Source: Mycteria americana (taxonomy: Eukaryota > Chordata > Aves > Ciconiiformes > Ciconiidae). Taken from it: a DNA stretch of 64,000 bases. A program made the position numbers and the translations under genes. Each line of letters starts with the position of its first letter. Within the stretch, counting starts at the first letter, position 1. This document shows, one piece after another, positions 36,501 through 48,200 of the stretch. The stretch is taken from positions 2,244,501-2,308,500 of the forward strand of contig NC_134366.1 of assembly GCF_035582795.1 (NCBI RefSeq). The letters are read 5' to 3'. Below the pieces are notes generated by a model. It saw nothing but the letters and a program-made list of their open reading frames with translations. It had not been told where the DNA came from and did no database searches.

Positions 36501-38325
36501 TTCAATGCTACTTTAATAAGCAGTGTCTCCCTAAAAGGTGTCGAGAGATTTATTCAGTGCCTATTCAACCCTATTAGAGTATTGCTGCTTTACATTTGCC
36601 TTTGAATTTCAAGGTTATGCAAAAAAATCTCCTTCTCCCTGACTCTGTTGTGTAGTAGACTTCAGAATGTCTGTTTCCAAGATAGTGAATTTAGGGTCTG
36701 ACATCTAGTGTCTCTCACGTTTGTAAAACATTTATCACCGTGTTGTGTGTGTGTCTAATATCAATGATTAATTTGGAAGAACAAAAGACTGACAGCAATA
36801 AAATAAAATCTTCTACATATATTAAGAGAACGGGAACCACTAAATTATGCTGAGGCTATAAATATTGGATCTGGTCTGTCCCTTGGAAGTGCTCCAATGG
36901 TTTCATGGGTCATATCTACACTTGTAAAATAAAAAGGAAGTTGGATAGTGAGCCAAGACAGGAGACTTCCACGTTCTCCATTCACAGTCTTTGGTATGAA
37001 TCTGACTCTGGTTATAGATACATCTGAATCCATAAGTAAAATGGGTCAGGGTCTTTCTGGTGGTCCTGAGGCCAAGTGGCACAGCGCAGCCTACAACCCT
37101 GCAGCTGAGTTCTTCTACTCCTACTTTTACGTAGTGACAACCTGAAATGGGATATCTTCATGCACTGCATATCAGGAACAGTCCTTGGCCTGTGCAAACC
37201 TCGAAAAAGGCCCAGGCATTTGCTGGAAGGATGCTAATTGGCATTGGCCAGGAACAAAAGAAATTAACCATAGGGATGACAGAATTCTTGCACTGGCGGA
37301 AGTTCCTTGATATTCTTTAATTTATTAGTATAGATGTAAACAAAACCTTAGTATTACCAGTTTGGAAGGAGGGAGAAGTTCTTGGCTTATTCTTTTAGAA
37401 GTTCCAAGTGTTTCTATACAGTAAGGGTGAGTTTCTTGGCTAGCTGATTGGGTTTGGTTTTTCTTATTTAGCAAAGTATGTCACTCAAAACAAATACAGC
37501 TCTTCAGGACTTTACATGAACGACTTCTACAGCTCACTTGCTGCCAATACAATCATGCCGAGAGCCTGCTTTGAAGCATCTTACATCCTCAGGTATTCTA
37601 CACCTACCTCAAGGATGATACCATGCTTGAGCAGTGACGGTGGTTGAAGGAGTAGAGTGGTGAGGCAGCTGGGTTGGGTGAAGGATGGGCATGGAGGGAA
37701 CAGTGATTCTGAAGAAGCCTGTCTGGGAGCTTTCAAAGGATCAAGGACTTTTTCAGTGTCCCTAGGGGACACCTTGGGAAAAGCTGGTCCAGGAAGGAGG
37801 ACTCTTACCCTTGTCAGGGTGAGTCCAAAACACAGATGTAAAAATAGTGGGTACACAGGATATATGTGCATAAATACATTTACACTTACACTTTTGAAGA
37901 TACCTCTCGGTTACAGGCCAGGCTCGTGGGGTGTTGAGTTCTGACTCATGTTTCTTGAGCTCTTAGCTTTGGCAACATGGAGCATCCTAAACCAGCCTCT
38001 GACAGGTGGCAATGAAGAGGGATGGGAAATGATTCAGCAAGAATACAATATTTATGGCTATAAAGGCAAAATGACTTCTGGGAAGCAGGAGAATGTGAGT
38101 TATTTTTAGGGAAGAAAGGATAATGAAGTCTTGTCTACACTGTGAGTTTTCCCCAGCTCCCAAGCTGGCATGGAAGCTGTCTGAAATGACTGTGTAAACA
38201 AATTCCCAGCTGCCAGAATCAGTGTGACCACCCCTTTAGTTTTAACCAGATTTCAGAGGGTTTATCTGCTCTGTTTGCCAACAGGACTGCATGCCTGAGT
38301 TGTAATGCATTGTTCCTCACAAATA
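33521..38325. other. Unassigned noncoding DNA
   Basis: No gene or clear repeat was recognised. Confidence 0.4.
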
Positions 38326-38500
38326 GCCTCATGAAACAGGGCAGAGCTCGCTCTTTCCCCTCTACAGAGCCGGTGGTCACAACACAGAGAGGAGAAATTA
38401 ATTATTTAAGGCGAAACATGAAGCACGTCACAGAACAGGGTCTTGATCCCAAGATTTGAGCTAACCCTCTAACCATTGCACTACCTTGTTGTAACTGTGC
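38326..38500 (+). mobile_element. MIR-like SINE fragment
   Basis: CACAGAGAGGAGAAATTAATTA, then ACAGAACAGGGTCTTGATCC, then GAGCTAACCCTCTAACCATTGCACTACC follows the order of the MIR 3' half (GGCACAGAGAGGTTAA ... AGGATTTGAACCCAGG ... CTAACCACTGCACTA). It is highly diverged. The call rests on motif order only. Confidence 0.45.
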
Positions 38501-41500
38501 TTCAGATCTTTTAAAAACTACTTAAATTTTGGAAGGATGGATCACTTGTATAAAGAACATATTATTTTTTTCCACAAAGAAGACGACTGGTAGATTTCAA
38601 GTCAACTTTTAAATCATACTTTTTTCCATTTTCTTTGTACTGGAAAAACAAGGCCTGGAAATATGGAGTAAGAAGCTCTGAAAGCAGAAAGTCCTAGGAA
38701 AAAAGGGCATCCCCAAAACCATGTTATTTAAATGATTTAAACAAGTCTCATGACTTCTAGTCTGGAAATCTGGCACATCTTGTGTGTACAAACCCACCAC
38801 CTTTCTACTCAAGACACTGTCTAGTTCCATGTCACAGCCCCAGTGTTGAATCAGCTCCACCTAAACCAGCCATGATTTGCATGTAACCTGTTCTTAAAAT
38901 CCTAAAATGAGGGAGATTTTAATACTTCATTACTCTCATCATTTGGAGTCTGTTCTACTACGTGCCCTAAATGTCTATTTCTATAATTACGTTCATTTTC
39001 ACTTGTCCTGTCTGCAGTGGACCAGGAAAACACAATATTTCTTTGATTTTGTTAGTGATCTTTGAGGTTTTTGAAAACTATTTCCAGGCTTTTCCTTGGC
39101 ATTTTCTACAGTAAATCTTAATTTCATTTTTCTTTGCAGCCATTATTTCTGCTTCTCTGATGCTTCTCCTCACCTCTGTCTGGACACCTTTGACCTTCAC
39201 CACTGACTTCAAATGGACTGTAGGACATATCAACCTTCTGAGACATTCACAGTAATTTTTTCTGTGTTTCAGCATTCATTAAACCCTTGCCCAGCATTTT
39301 CCATATTTTCCACCCTTTTACAACAAAGGAGTTGCATTCAGCCACTCCTTTCCTATTCACAAATGTGTGAATGTTGAAACAGTGTGTGGAAAAATGTGTT
39401 TAAGTTGAGCTGAAGTAAAAGAACTAAATAAAATAGGGGTTTAATTGTCTCCAAATCTTCTTTAGTCCCTCTTAGCCATTAGCTTCCTGAGCCACTGAAA
39501 TGCTTCTTTGGAAGTCCTGAGATTGAACTGTTGCATATATGCTCAGTAAGTAGAATAAAATGGACTCTTCTTTCTGTTTGTCTCTTTCCAGTGCATAACA
39601 GGATAAAATATTCAGTTTGGGGAATTTGTCTGAAAAGGTTTGGCAGCCTTCTGAGATTTTTTTGGCCAGTGGGACAATCTGATTTGGCAAACTAGCTAAG
39701 AAGTTGTTGAAAGAATTAAACCATATTATTGGATCAGATATGATATGGCTGTTTTGCCAGAACTGTGTTTTGGAGGTGTCATTTCCACTGGTGGGTATTT
39801 CTCAAATTATACAGGCTAGGTGGCTTTCTTATACGTGTGTAGTTAAAAAGGTCCTCGTATCCCCCGCACAATGAACATGTTAGTCCGAAATGAAAACAGA
39901 ATCGTTTTCAAGCATTCTTTTTTTTTCTCAGAAGTTCATATTTAATGTCTAAGTCATTAGATGCCTAAGTCATTAGGCCTAAATCCTATTGTAAATTTAC
40001 AGCTTATTTGATGGGTAAAATCCCAGCAGGCAGCAGCAGGTCAGTGTTTACATACGTCGCATGCCCTTTATTCTTGCCAGTTCTTGTGCTTGGTTGAGTT
40101 TTTCAAGTCTGCAGAGGGGAATGATTGCTGTCTGAAAGGCTCAGATCAGATACTTTTACTTACCCCCTTTCTGTGGATAGGAAACTGCTTCCTCTTGAGG
40201 ATTTTCTGTAAGGAATGTGTCCCTCAAATCACTTTCATGCTTGCAAGGGTCCCAACTGAAAAAAAGAATGCTGTTTGGGAAATGTAGGGCATCAGTTACA
40301 GCTTATATTGGACAACGAAGTCACACTCAGGCTTTTACAGGGAGCAGGGGGAAAGTGGGTTCTTGAAGAAAATCTGAAGTTCACCTTCTGAAAGCTTGGT
40401 CTAGTAACCTGGGGTTGAACCTTGGTAAATTGTCTTTGGTAAATGCAGGACGTCTCATGCACCAGCTAAAATGCTCGGTTTAGTTGTCTCAGAGATTATT
40501 GTTCTTCTTTTAAATCAGGTCTGAACCCCCCAAGGGGAGAAAAGGCCACCTTTTATTCCAGCATGGTTCTACCACATTCAGCCTTGGCTTCTATTCAGTC
40601 CTTGAGCTAATGCTTCATCTTTAATTAACATCTAGGTTTCATATGTGCCAGAATTATGTAAGAACATACACTCATGGAAAATCTGGTGGTTTTCTATATC
40701 TTTTTTTGCTATGTAGCCCTGTTTAATGAGATTAACCTGGAAATGAATATAAAGGCCACCTGTGATAGGTTGGGTATTAACTCAGGTGTGCCACCAGTCC
40801 AAAGTCCTCCATTCACTAGTCCCCTGGTTATGATTTCTAGCAAATTTACCTCTTTTTCTCTCAATTATATAGCCCACGTTTAGCTTCCTTGGAAACAGGT
40901 TATAACCTGCCCCGCTGTTTCATATCTCTAGAAATGAGAAGAGTGAAATGTGGCCCACCTTCTGCATCATTCTGACGATCTCCCAAATGTTAGGTGTAAA
41001 ACCAAGCCTTAGAAATTCACAGTCTTTGCAACACCAAGGGAATGGACCTGGTTCATCTCAGTGGCATGGTAAATATCCCAGCAAGAGCAGTTTCCGAGTG
41101 TCCTCTTTCTACAGATCTTCCTTGTGCATTGCACCGTGCCCCTTGAATGGTGGTAAACCAAAATAGAGGCCACCTTCCCATATCTTCACTGAATGCCCTG
41201 CAATTATCTGTCTTTGTTGCCTGGAGGGTTGTGCCTGAGGCTGGTGCCTGAAAACACTGCTGAGATCTGTGTGCAGGGAGGGGAAACACAGCAGTTTATT
41301 CAAGCTCTGCCCACTGTCTCCACCATTTCTTAAACATCAAAGTAAGAAGAGTCTCAGCAGCTTTTTCTTTCTCTATAACAAAGCTAATAATACTCTGAAA
41401 GTGCAAATAAAGCTTTTCAGTACAGGAACAGCTCCAGAAATGCCTTAGATGGGCAATTTTTCTAATATCTAAAGCTGGTATATGCCAGTTCTGAGGCAAT

Positions 41501-42808
41501 CAAGGAAATTCATGAGTCGCTATTTCCAATAACAAGAGGACATGAGGTCTCAGAATCTCCTAACAGGTTTCTTTCCAGTCAGACGTGGAGAAATCATTCC
41601 ATTGAAATAACTTCCCTTTTGCCCTCAAAAAAAGCAAAACAAATTGCTGTTGAGAAGATTTTTTTTTTTCCAACGGTTTAGAAAAGATCTGGATGGCAAT
41701 TTTAAATTAAATTGAATCCCCTTCTTTATCTTGAGGTTCTGTTTTACTGTTGCTTGTCTCAGGATGCCATCGCTGGCCTGTGAGGATCAATCTTATGGGC
41801 ATCAGAAATCACCCATAGGGCAACTATTGGATGCACAAATGAGTGAAAATTGGGAATTAAGCCCAGGATACTTCTCTGAAGGAAGGAAAAGGAGGACATG
41901 AAAGCATGACACTTGATTTATGCTTGGCAGGCAGACATTTGTAGCATGGGCATATCTCTGATAGGTGGTGGGGAACCTTGACAGAGCTAAGGCAGGACTG
42001 ATGTTACACTGATCTGCGGGAAATGGTGTGGATTTGCAAAGCACTGCACAAAAAGCAAAGGTTTTGTCACAAAGTATCAGGGAACAACATACCTAATGAG
42101 CCCACAAAAAAAGAGACAACCCCATGTATGTGGGGTGTGCCATCGTCTATAACTTCCATCAGCAGTTGCTGGAACTGTTAGCATTTACTGTCTTTATACC
42201 AGCAGCTCAACAAGACCAGGAGATGGGCCAAACATTATTCTAATACCACCCATGCTATTAATTTTTTAGCTCAGTTTCTAGCATGGTTTTGGCGCAGGTT
42301 AACTAATATTTTCCAAAACAATTCCTGGGTATTGTTCAGGCATTATCACAAGCCAGGAATCCTTCCAACTGCGCAATTTGGATGCAACCAGAGTGTTTCA
42401 GATTTCAGCTATGTGGATGTACGCCCTGGTGGGGCAGATGGCTTCTGGGCCAGGGAACGGGTGCTGGCTCATTTCTTTACCAGCATAGGTGTATCCTTTG
42501 AGTGCAGTGAGAACAGGATTTGTGTCCAGGGTTGCCAAGTGTCTATCCTAAATTGGACTGTGCTTCATTATGTTATGGCCATAATAGTTAGACTGTGAGA
42601 GTCAAGCTGTTGGATGTGTACATCCATGCTTCTACTATTACCATATGTCTGGGTCTTTCTTTTTTTTTTTTCCTGGAAATTTTTTCTGCATATATGTCAG
42701 GCTGCTTACTATGTCCTTCATTGGATCAGTTGACTTCTTTGCCCTTTCCCAGCTGTCTGGTCTAGTGCACACTGTTGCTTTTGAAGATGAAGGTGCAGGT
42801 CTGCCCCC
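38501..42808. other. Unassigned noncoding DNA
   Basis: No gene was recognised. Short local duplications occur, such as CTAAGTCATTAG twice near 39949-39980. Confidence 0.4.
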
Positions 42809-42874
42809 TCTAGCTCTGAATTTCTAGCTTTTTCCCTATTGTCTAGCTCCGATTTTCTAGCTTCTTTCCTATTG
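42809..42874. repeat. 33-bp tandem duplication
   Basis: Two adjacent 33-bp units (42809-42841 and 42842-42874) match at 29 of 33 positions. Both begin TCTAGCTC and end CCTATTG. Confidence 0.85.
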
Positions 42875-43011
42875 CTGTCCAGCTCTGTGGGAGGTTTTAC
42901 CCTGGTCCTACACACCGCTGTCTCACCTGGTGTCCCTTCTCCACCATACACACCTCAGGAAGGAGCCAGGCTAAGACAACTAGGATCCCAAGCAAGATTT
43001 AGAGGTGGATA

Positions 43012-43484
43012 CTCTCAACTGTGTTCAGTTTTGGGCTCCTCACTACAAGAAAGACATTGAGGTGCTGGAGCATGTCCAAAGAAGAGCAACAAAGCTGCTG
43101 AAGGGTCTAGAGCACAAGTTCTACGAGGAAGACCTTATCGCTCTCTACAACTACCTGAAAGGAGGTTGTAGCAAGTTGGGTGTCAGTCTCTTTTCCCAAG
43201 TAGCAAGTGTTAGGACAAGTGGAAATGGCCTCAAGTTGCGCCAGTGGAGGTTTAGACTGGAGATTAGGAAAAATTTCTTCACTGAGAGGGTTGTCGAGCA
43301 TTGGACCAGGCTGCCCAGGGAAGTGGTGGAGTCACCATCCCTGGAGGCATTTAAAAGACGTGTAGATGTGGTGCTTAGGGACATGGTTTAGTGGTGGACT
43401 TGGCAGTGTTAGGTTAACGGTTGGACCTGATGATCCTAGAGGTCTTTTCCAACCTAAATGATTCTCTGATTCTATGATTCTGCG
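43012..43484 (+). mobile_element. CR1 LINE 3'-end copy with internal 51-bp deletion
   Basis: Starts at the [26 protein letters not shown] segment and ends with the CR1 3' UTR (GATGATCCTAGAGGTCTTTTCC) and degenerate ATTCTATG octamers. Compared with the copy at 22773-23393, the block from RLRDLG to KRRLRG is missing: 51 bp, in frame, junction near 43129, with GGA at both breakpoints. The rest of the frame stays open to a TAG at 43389-43391. Confidence 0.95.
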
Positions 43485-43520
43485 CAAAGCAAATACAACT
43501 GTTTAGACAAATGAAAAAGC

Positions 43521-43526
43521 TTTATT
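43521..43526 (-). terminator. Candidate poly(A) signal, distal
   Basis: On the minus strand, GGAGGGGAAATAAAGC is followed within 30 nt by GT/T-rich sequence (TTTTTCATTTGTC, then GTTGTATTTGC). That is a textbook cleavage and polyadenylation layout. It sits just outside the CR1 3' tail. It could end a longer isoform of the putative gene with a terminal exon at 45.2 kb, or it could be fortuitous. Confidence 0.35.
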
Positions 43527-43529
43527 TCC

Positions 43530-44934
43530 CCTCCTTGATCACATCACAACTAAACCTGACCAAATCAAGGCCCTGAGCTCTGCCTCCCTGTCCCTCTCAT
43601 ACCCTCCCTCAGTAAACCAGGCTCAGTCACATGCTCCTCACCCCTTCACCAGCTCCCCAGTCCTCTGAAACCGAAGTCCTACTCCCCTCCCCATGCCATA
43701 TCCACTGTGGTCATCTCCCTTCCAGTGTTTTCAGGTACACAATCCAGCACAGACACCACAAGCTCCTGTTTTGTTGTTAGGAACAGAGGCCTGGATGGGT
43801 CACACCTTTTGGGCCCCCCAAATTATAGGGCCCCAGACAATTGCTTGTACCTAAAGCAAGTTCTGGCGCAGATTCTGTTGGTTCAGGGAACCCTCTCTGG
43901 AAGGGAGCTTGTTTGCAAGCTGTACTCCTATGCTGCACATCCGCCTTTGGGAATCTGCATTCACAGCCTCCCCATCCAGCTCATTTCCTCACAGCCGGCT
44001 GTTAAAACAACCCCGCATGGGCTGATAAGGACCATTCTGGCAAAGAGGTCAGCTCGCTTCTGTCTCTGCAGTGTCCATGCTGACTTGCGTCTGTTCCTTC
44101 CTTTCCTGCCCCTTGGAGCTCAAAGGCTACGTGGCCTAAAGCTTGCTTATCGATCATGCAACTGGTCCTGCTCAGGGAAGATGGGATTTCAGAAGGACCT
44201 CAGGATGTGCAGCTAAAGACATGGAGAGCTTGCAATCCAGGCCTGGTACAGATGGCAGGCAGTAGAAAGTTTGTGAGGCTCTGGTGTTTACCACAACAGA
44301 GACAGCATTAAACAATTATTCCTTTGGACTCCTTCCCTCAACCTTATGTCTCCAGAGTGATAATGGATAGCAACAAATCCCTGCTATATTTCCAAACATG
44401 CATGTGCAATAGTCGTTTTTGACCCCCCAAAACAAGGTCTGGGGAAATCAAAGCCATGCCTATTTCTTGCACAGGGTGAAGATGGTCCCATGGAGCACAC
44501 ATCTCCTGGAAAGTGCTTCATGAAGCTGAAGGACTGGTACTCCTCAGGTTGTGTTTGCTGTTGCCTGATAGTCTGTGTTCCCCAGGAGAGAGGTTTCCCA
44601 ACAGCGATGGACAGCATCTCCCTGGTATCTCTCCTTCTCAACCACATGCCACCACCCAGTGGGTCAGTTCAGCCCAGCTTTCCACCTCTCTGACTAAGAG
44701 AGAAAATGAAAAGGGGAAATGTGTGTTAAGCCCTTTCATTAATAACCAGAAACACACAAGTGACCCTCAGTGAACGTGTCCCCCCCCCTCATCCATGTAT
44801 CTGCCATCCCCAACAACTCGCCCCTGACGGCACATTCCAGCCAGGACGGGACCTGGGCCCTACACAGCAGTTCTGTCCCTCTCCCAGCTCAGCGACTCAT
44901 CAAACAGAAAGCCACAGAAATTAAACGATTAGTC
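43530..44934. other. Noncoding DNA between two minus-strand poly(A) signals
   Basis: No convincing coding exon on either strand. The purine-rich minus-strand composition upstream of 43526 is compatible with 3' UTR, but nothing proves transcription. Confidence 0.3.
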
Positions 44935-44940
44935 TTTATT
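44935..44940 (-). terminator. Candidate poly(A) signal, proximal
   Basis: The minus strand reads TGTATAGAAATAAAGACTAA, followed by a strong GT-rich element (TTTCTGTGGCTTTCTGTTTG). It lies about 230 nt after the stop codon of the candidate terminal exon at 45250-45170, a sensible 3' UTR length. Confidence 0.45.
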
Positions 44941-45169
44941 TCTATACACATGGGGCATTGATCCTAGGGACTGTTTTATGGGCTGGGGAGGGGGGAAACG
45001 GGATGGGGACAGGGTGGGGGAGAGCATGAGTGCATTTCATTTATAAAGTCAAGCCCTGTTCTAGCGAAAATCGAAGTTCCTGTTTCTTTCCCTCTGTATT
45101 AGACTCCCTGTCCTCTTACAGGAAGTCTTAATAAAGTCTCCAGGGATGTTTAAAATTAATTTTAAAAAA

Positions 45170-45250
45170 TCATAATCCCCATATGGAAGCATTGGCATCA
45201 GTAAGATACACCACTGTGTGATAGCGTGGAGCCAGGGAATATTTGAAAGC
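45170..45250 (-). CDS. Candidate terminal coding exon of an unidentified gene
   Basis: On the minus strand a T-rich acceptor (TGAGTTTATTTTACAG, AG at 45252-45251) is followed by 26 in-phase codons: AFKYSLAPRY, then HTVVYLTDANASIWGL, then TGA at 45172-45170. The peptide does not match a family I can name. A consensus poly(A) signal 230 nt downstream supports a real 3' end. A possible preceding exon ending at 48930 with a GTGAGA donor is also in phase 0. It lies downstream of the TMIE-family gene on the same strand. A TMIE splice form using this acceptor would read in a different frame and stop after 17 codons. A chance open frame cannot be excluded. Confidence 0.3.
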   Translation of the reverse strand, partial: AFKYSLAPRYHTVVYLTDANASIWGL

Positions 45251-45252
45251 CT

Positions 45253-48200
45253 GTAAAATAAACTCATTAAATTGATATTCTGAATGCACTGCCTATGGAG
45301 AAAGCCCCTCATAAGCTACTTCCTATCTCTTGAGCAAAGAAAAAGATGTGACTGAGTTTCAGAGCCGAGCCGTTTGAGGCTGGGATGGAGGGAGAGCAGC
45401 ACTATGTTACGTAGGAGGGACAAACAGTAAGGGACAGACCCTTGCTGCAAAGCACAGAGCTGGCTTTCTGCTTCGGGGAGTTTTGTTTCAAAGCCATCTC
45501 TCCTCGTACCAAGGAACAAACAGTCCAGAGCTCATCTGGTCAGCCACAGACAGACTTTTCACGTGCGAGGGGATGGCAAGAGGTCTTTGAATGCTAGAAA
45601 TAGTATCGGGTAGAGACCACCACAATGGGTCTCAGTTTTTGAGAGACAGCAAGGCAGGACCAACCACCAAAGTGCTTGGAAGTGATGGCCCCAAATGGCT
45701 GCAGACCCCAGGCAGCAAGCAAGACACACTACAGAGGATCATAAGAATAGGCTATCTGTCCAAAGGCCACCAAAATCCAGTATCCCTTCAGCATTAGACT
45801 AGCCAAAGGTCCCTGCAGCCCAGCCTCTTGTCCTGGATGGTAGCATAAAAATGCCCAGGAAAGGCAAAAAGAACAAGTCAAGTATGGACTGAAGATTTTC
45901 TGGAGGACTCTCCCAATCTTGAGGCAAAGGAGACTTTCTTTTCCCTAGAATCACAGACTCAAGAGAGCTGTGAGTAACAGCCCAAGGAAAGGCAAATTAC
46001 AAAAGTCTTTACATCTTGTTTTCCTTTTTCCCTTCACTCTCCTCAAAGCAAAATGTCTTCCTCCAGTGCACTGTATCACCTCTTTAGTTTCTCAACAGCA
46101 GCTTTTGAAAGTGAACATGCATTTCTATTGTGTCTTAAATAGGAGAATTTCTATTGTGTCCTATGACCTCCCTGCAAATAACTTTGTTTTGACAGGCAGT
46201 TTTATGGTAAGAGAAGATAGTGAAGTTCAGGGAGGCTTCGCCACTATTATTTTAGATCAAATCCCTGGAGCAACTTAAGAAGGAAATGTGCACAAAGCCC
46301 TGTTTCACAAGATCAGTGCTCAGGTCCCATCTATTGTCCCATATTTTGCTTCTGACATTAAGCAGATTGCCTTTTGTGCCCCAGTTACCCTGCATGACAC
46401 TTCTCAGTCTGCAGGAGTCCAGACTAAGGGACTCAGTACATCAGGGACTCAGCAAATGAAGAAGATGTATTTTGTTTCGCCAGAAAAGATTAGGACCATA
46501 AAAGTCTTTCGGGTCTATGTGTAGAAATGAGGGGAGTGCCATGCAAAATGCCATATGAAATTAGGAACAGCAGAGTGAGTTATCTCAACTATTGCCTGAT
46601 GCATCTCTAAGACACCTTAGGGGTTTTGGAGTTGTACTTCATGAGGGTGTTCAGCTGGCCGGTGCGTTTGCAGGAACACGCTCAAAGGACCCCAGTTTCT
46701 CCCCCCACCCTCCTCTCAAGAAAAAGAAGGAAAGAAAAAGAGGGAAAGGAGAACTTCTGCAGCTCTTTATTTCTGAAAAAGACCCTTTCCTTTAAGCCTA
46801 CAAAACCCTATCTCTTTAAAAATGGCCACCCATGTCAGTAACATAAAGACCAACCTGACCTACAGATGAAAAGCTCCATCTCCAGTCCTGGAAATATTTT
46901 GGAGTTGATCCTTTTCTTTCTTGGCCACTGAAAGGAAAACCCCATATTTTTAACAGCTCTGCCTCAGGTTTGGGACTCCACATGTCACCTGGTGGAAGGG
47001 GGAATCTCCCAGTTCCAGCGAAGACCTTATTTGTTCTCCATGGGTCTAACCAGGTGATCAGGACAGCACAGGTGATCCAGATTTCTTCCTTGCTAGATCT
47101 CAAAAGGGAGCTGGGAAGGAGAGTTTACTTTCAGAAGGTAGATCCAAGATACTTCTAATGTTTAGATCTGTATTATGAAATCAATAAGAAGCAGCAGTTC
47201 TTACTCAGAGTCCCACTGTGTAAGAAGTATACAAAGAGAGGGAAAAAAAGACCATATTTTTCCTTGAAATCCTTTGGGGCAGCTGTAATGACTCCAGGGA
47301 ATTTCATCCTTTGGAGAAAGCTGCAATTTAGTGGTGAAAAGGTATAATGAAATTTCCTAGCAATAGATGCACCTTTTGTGTAGTATCTTCTGGCAGATCA
47401 GCACAGAACCTATGCTTAGTTTTTCACTGCTTTTCATTAATACTAAAAGCAAAACCAAGGAAGAAAGAGGATCAGGAGGAAAATAATGCAGACAGCTTTG
47501 CCACGGGCTTCTTTCCCAAATGAACCAGGAATTAAATTAAAAAACTTCAGCTTCCCATCTCCTTCTATTAGGCTTCTCATTCAGACTTATGATCCTCACC
47601 ACAACCCCTTGGGGACACCTAGCTAGACTGACTTAAGTTTTATCCACCAAAGTCAGTGACTATTTTCCTGACGTCTCTTAGATCAGTGATGTCCTTGGGG
47701 TATTAAGCTACTGTCAGCTGAACTCTTACGTCTATTAACCAGTGGAAGAACAATACTGGAAGAAGATATGATGGCTGAGGTAGATAAACCAATGCCATGA
47801 AAGTCTTCTTTGGACCAAAGAAGAGATGTTACCAATGCCAGGCTTGATTTAACACCACCAGATAAGACAAAATAGATCCAGCACAAACTACTTTTAAAAC
47901 TGTCTCCACATACTACAGAAGAACAAGGTCCCCTCTAGTGGAAAGCTATGGAATATGTCAAGCAGGAGACCGTGCAAGTCCTTCCTGGTCCTGGCTCTGT
48001 AGTACCTCGGTTTGTTTTCTCCACACCACCCTTGCCATGCACACACCATCAGCCTAATCTAATGAAAGCAGAGCTACTGTCATTACTACCTGGATGTCTG
48101 AGCCTTGGGTCTTAAATCCTGCTTTTGGCCTTTGGGATTTGTTGCCTCACTGATGTTTTCAGAGAAATCAGCGTATTTCCAAGCTTGTCATTAATGATTC

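Noticed and set aside
43707..44216. A 169-codon open frame on the plus strand.
   Set aside because: Its composition (many Ser, Leu, Cys) and lack of any motif suggest a chance frame in pyrimidine-rich DNA. The opposite strand looks more like 3' UTR.
46816..47103. A 95-codon minus-strand frame with Trp- and Gly-rich peptide.
   Set aside because: No splice signals at either end and no recognisable domain.
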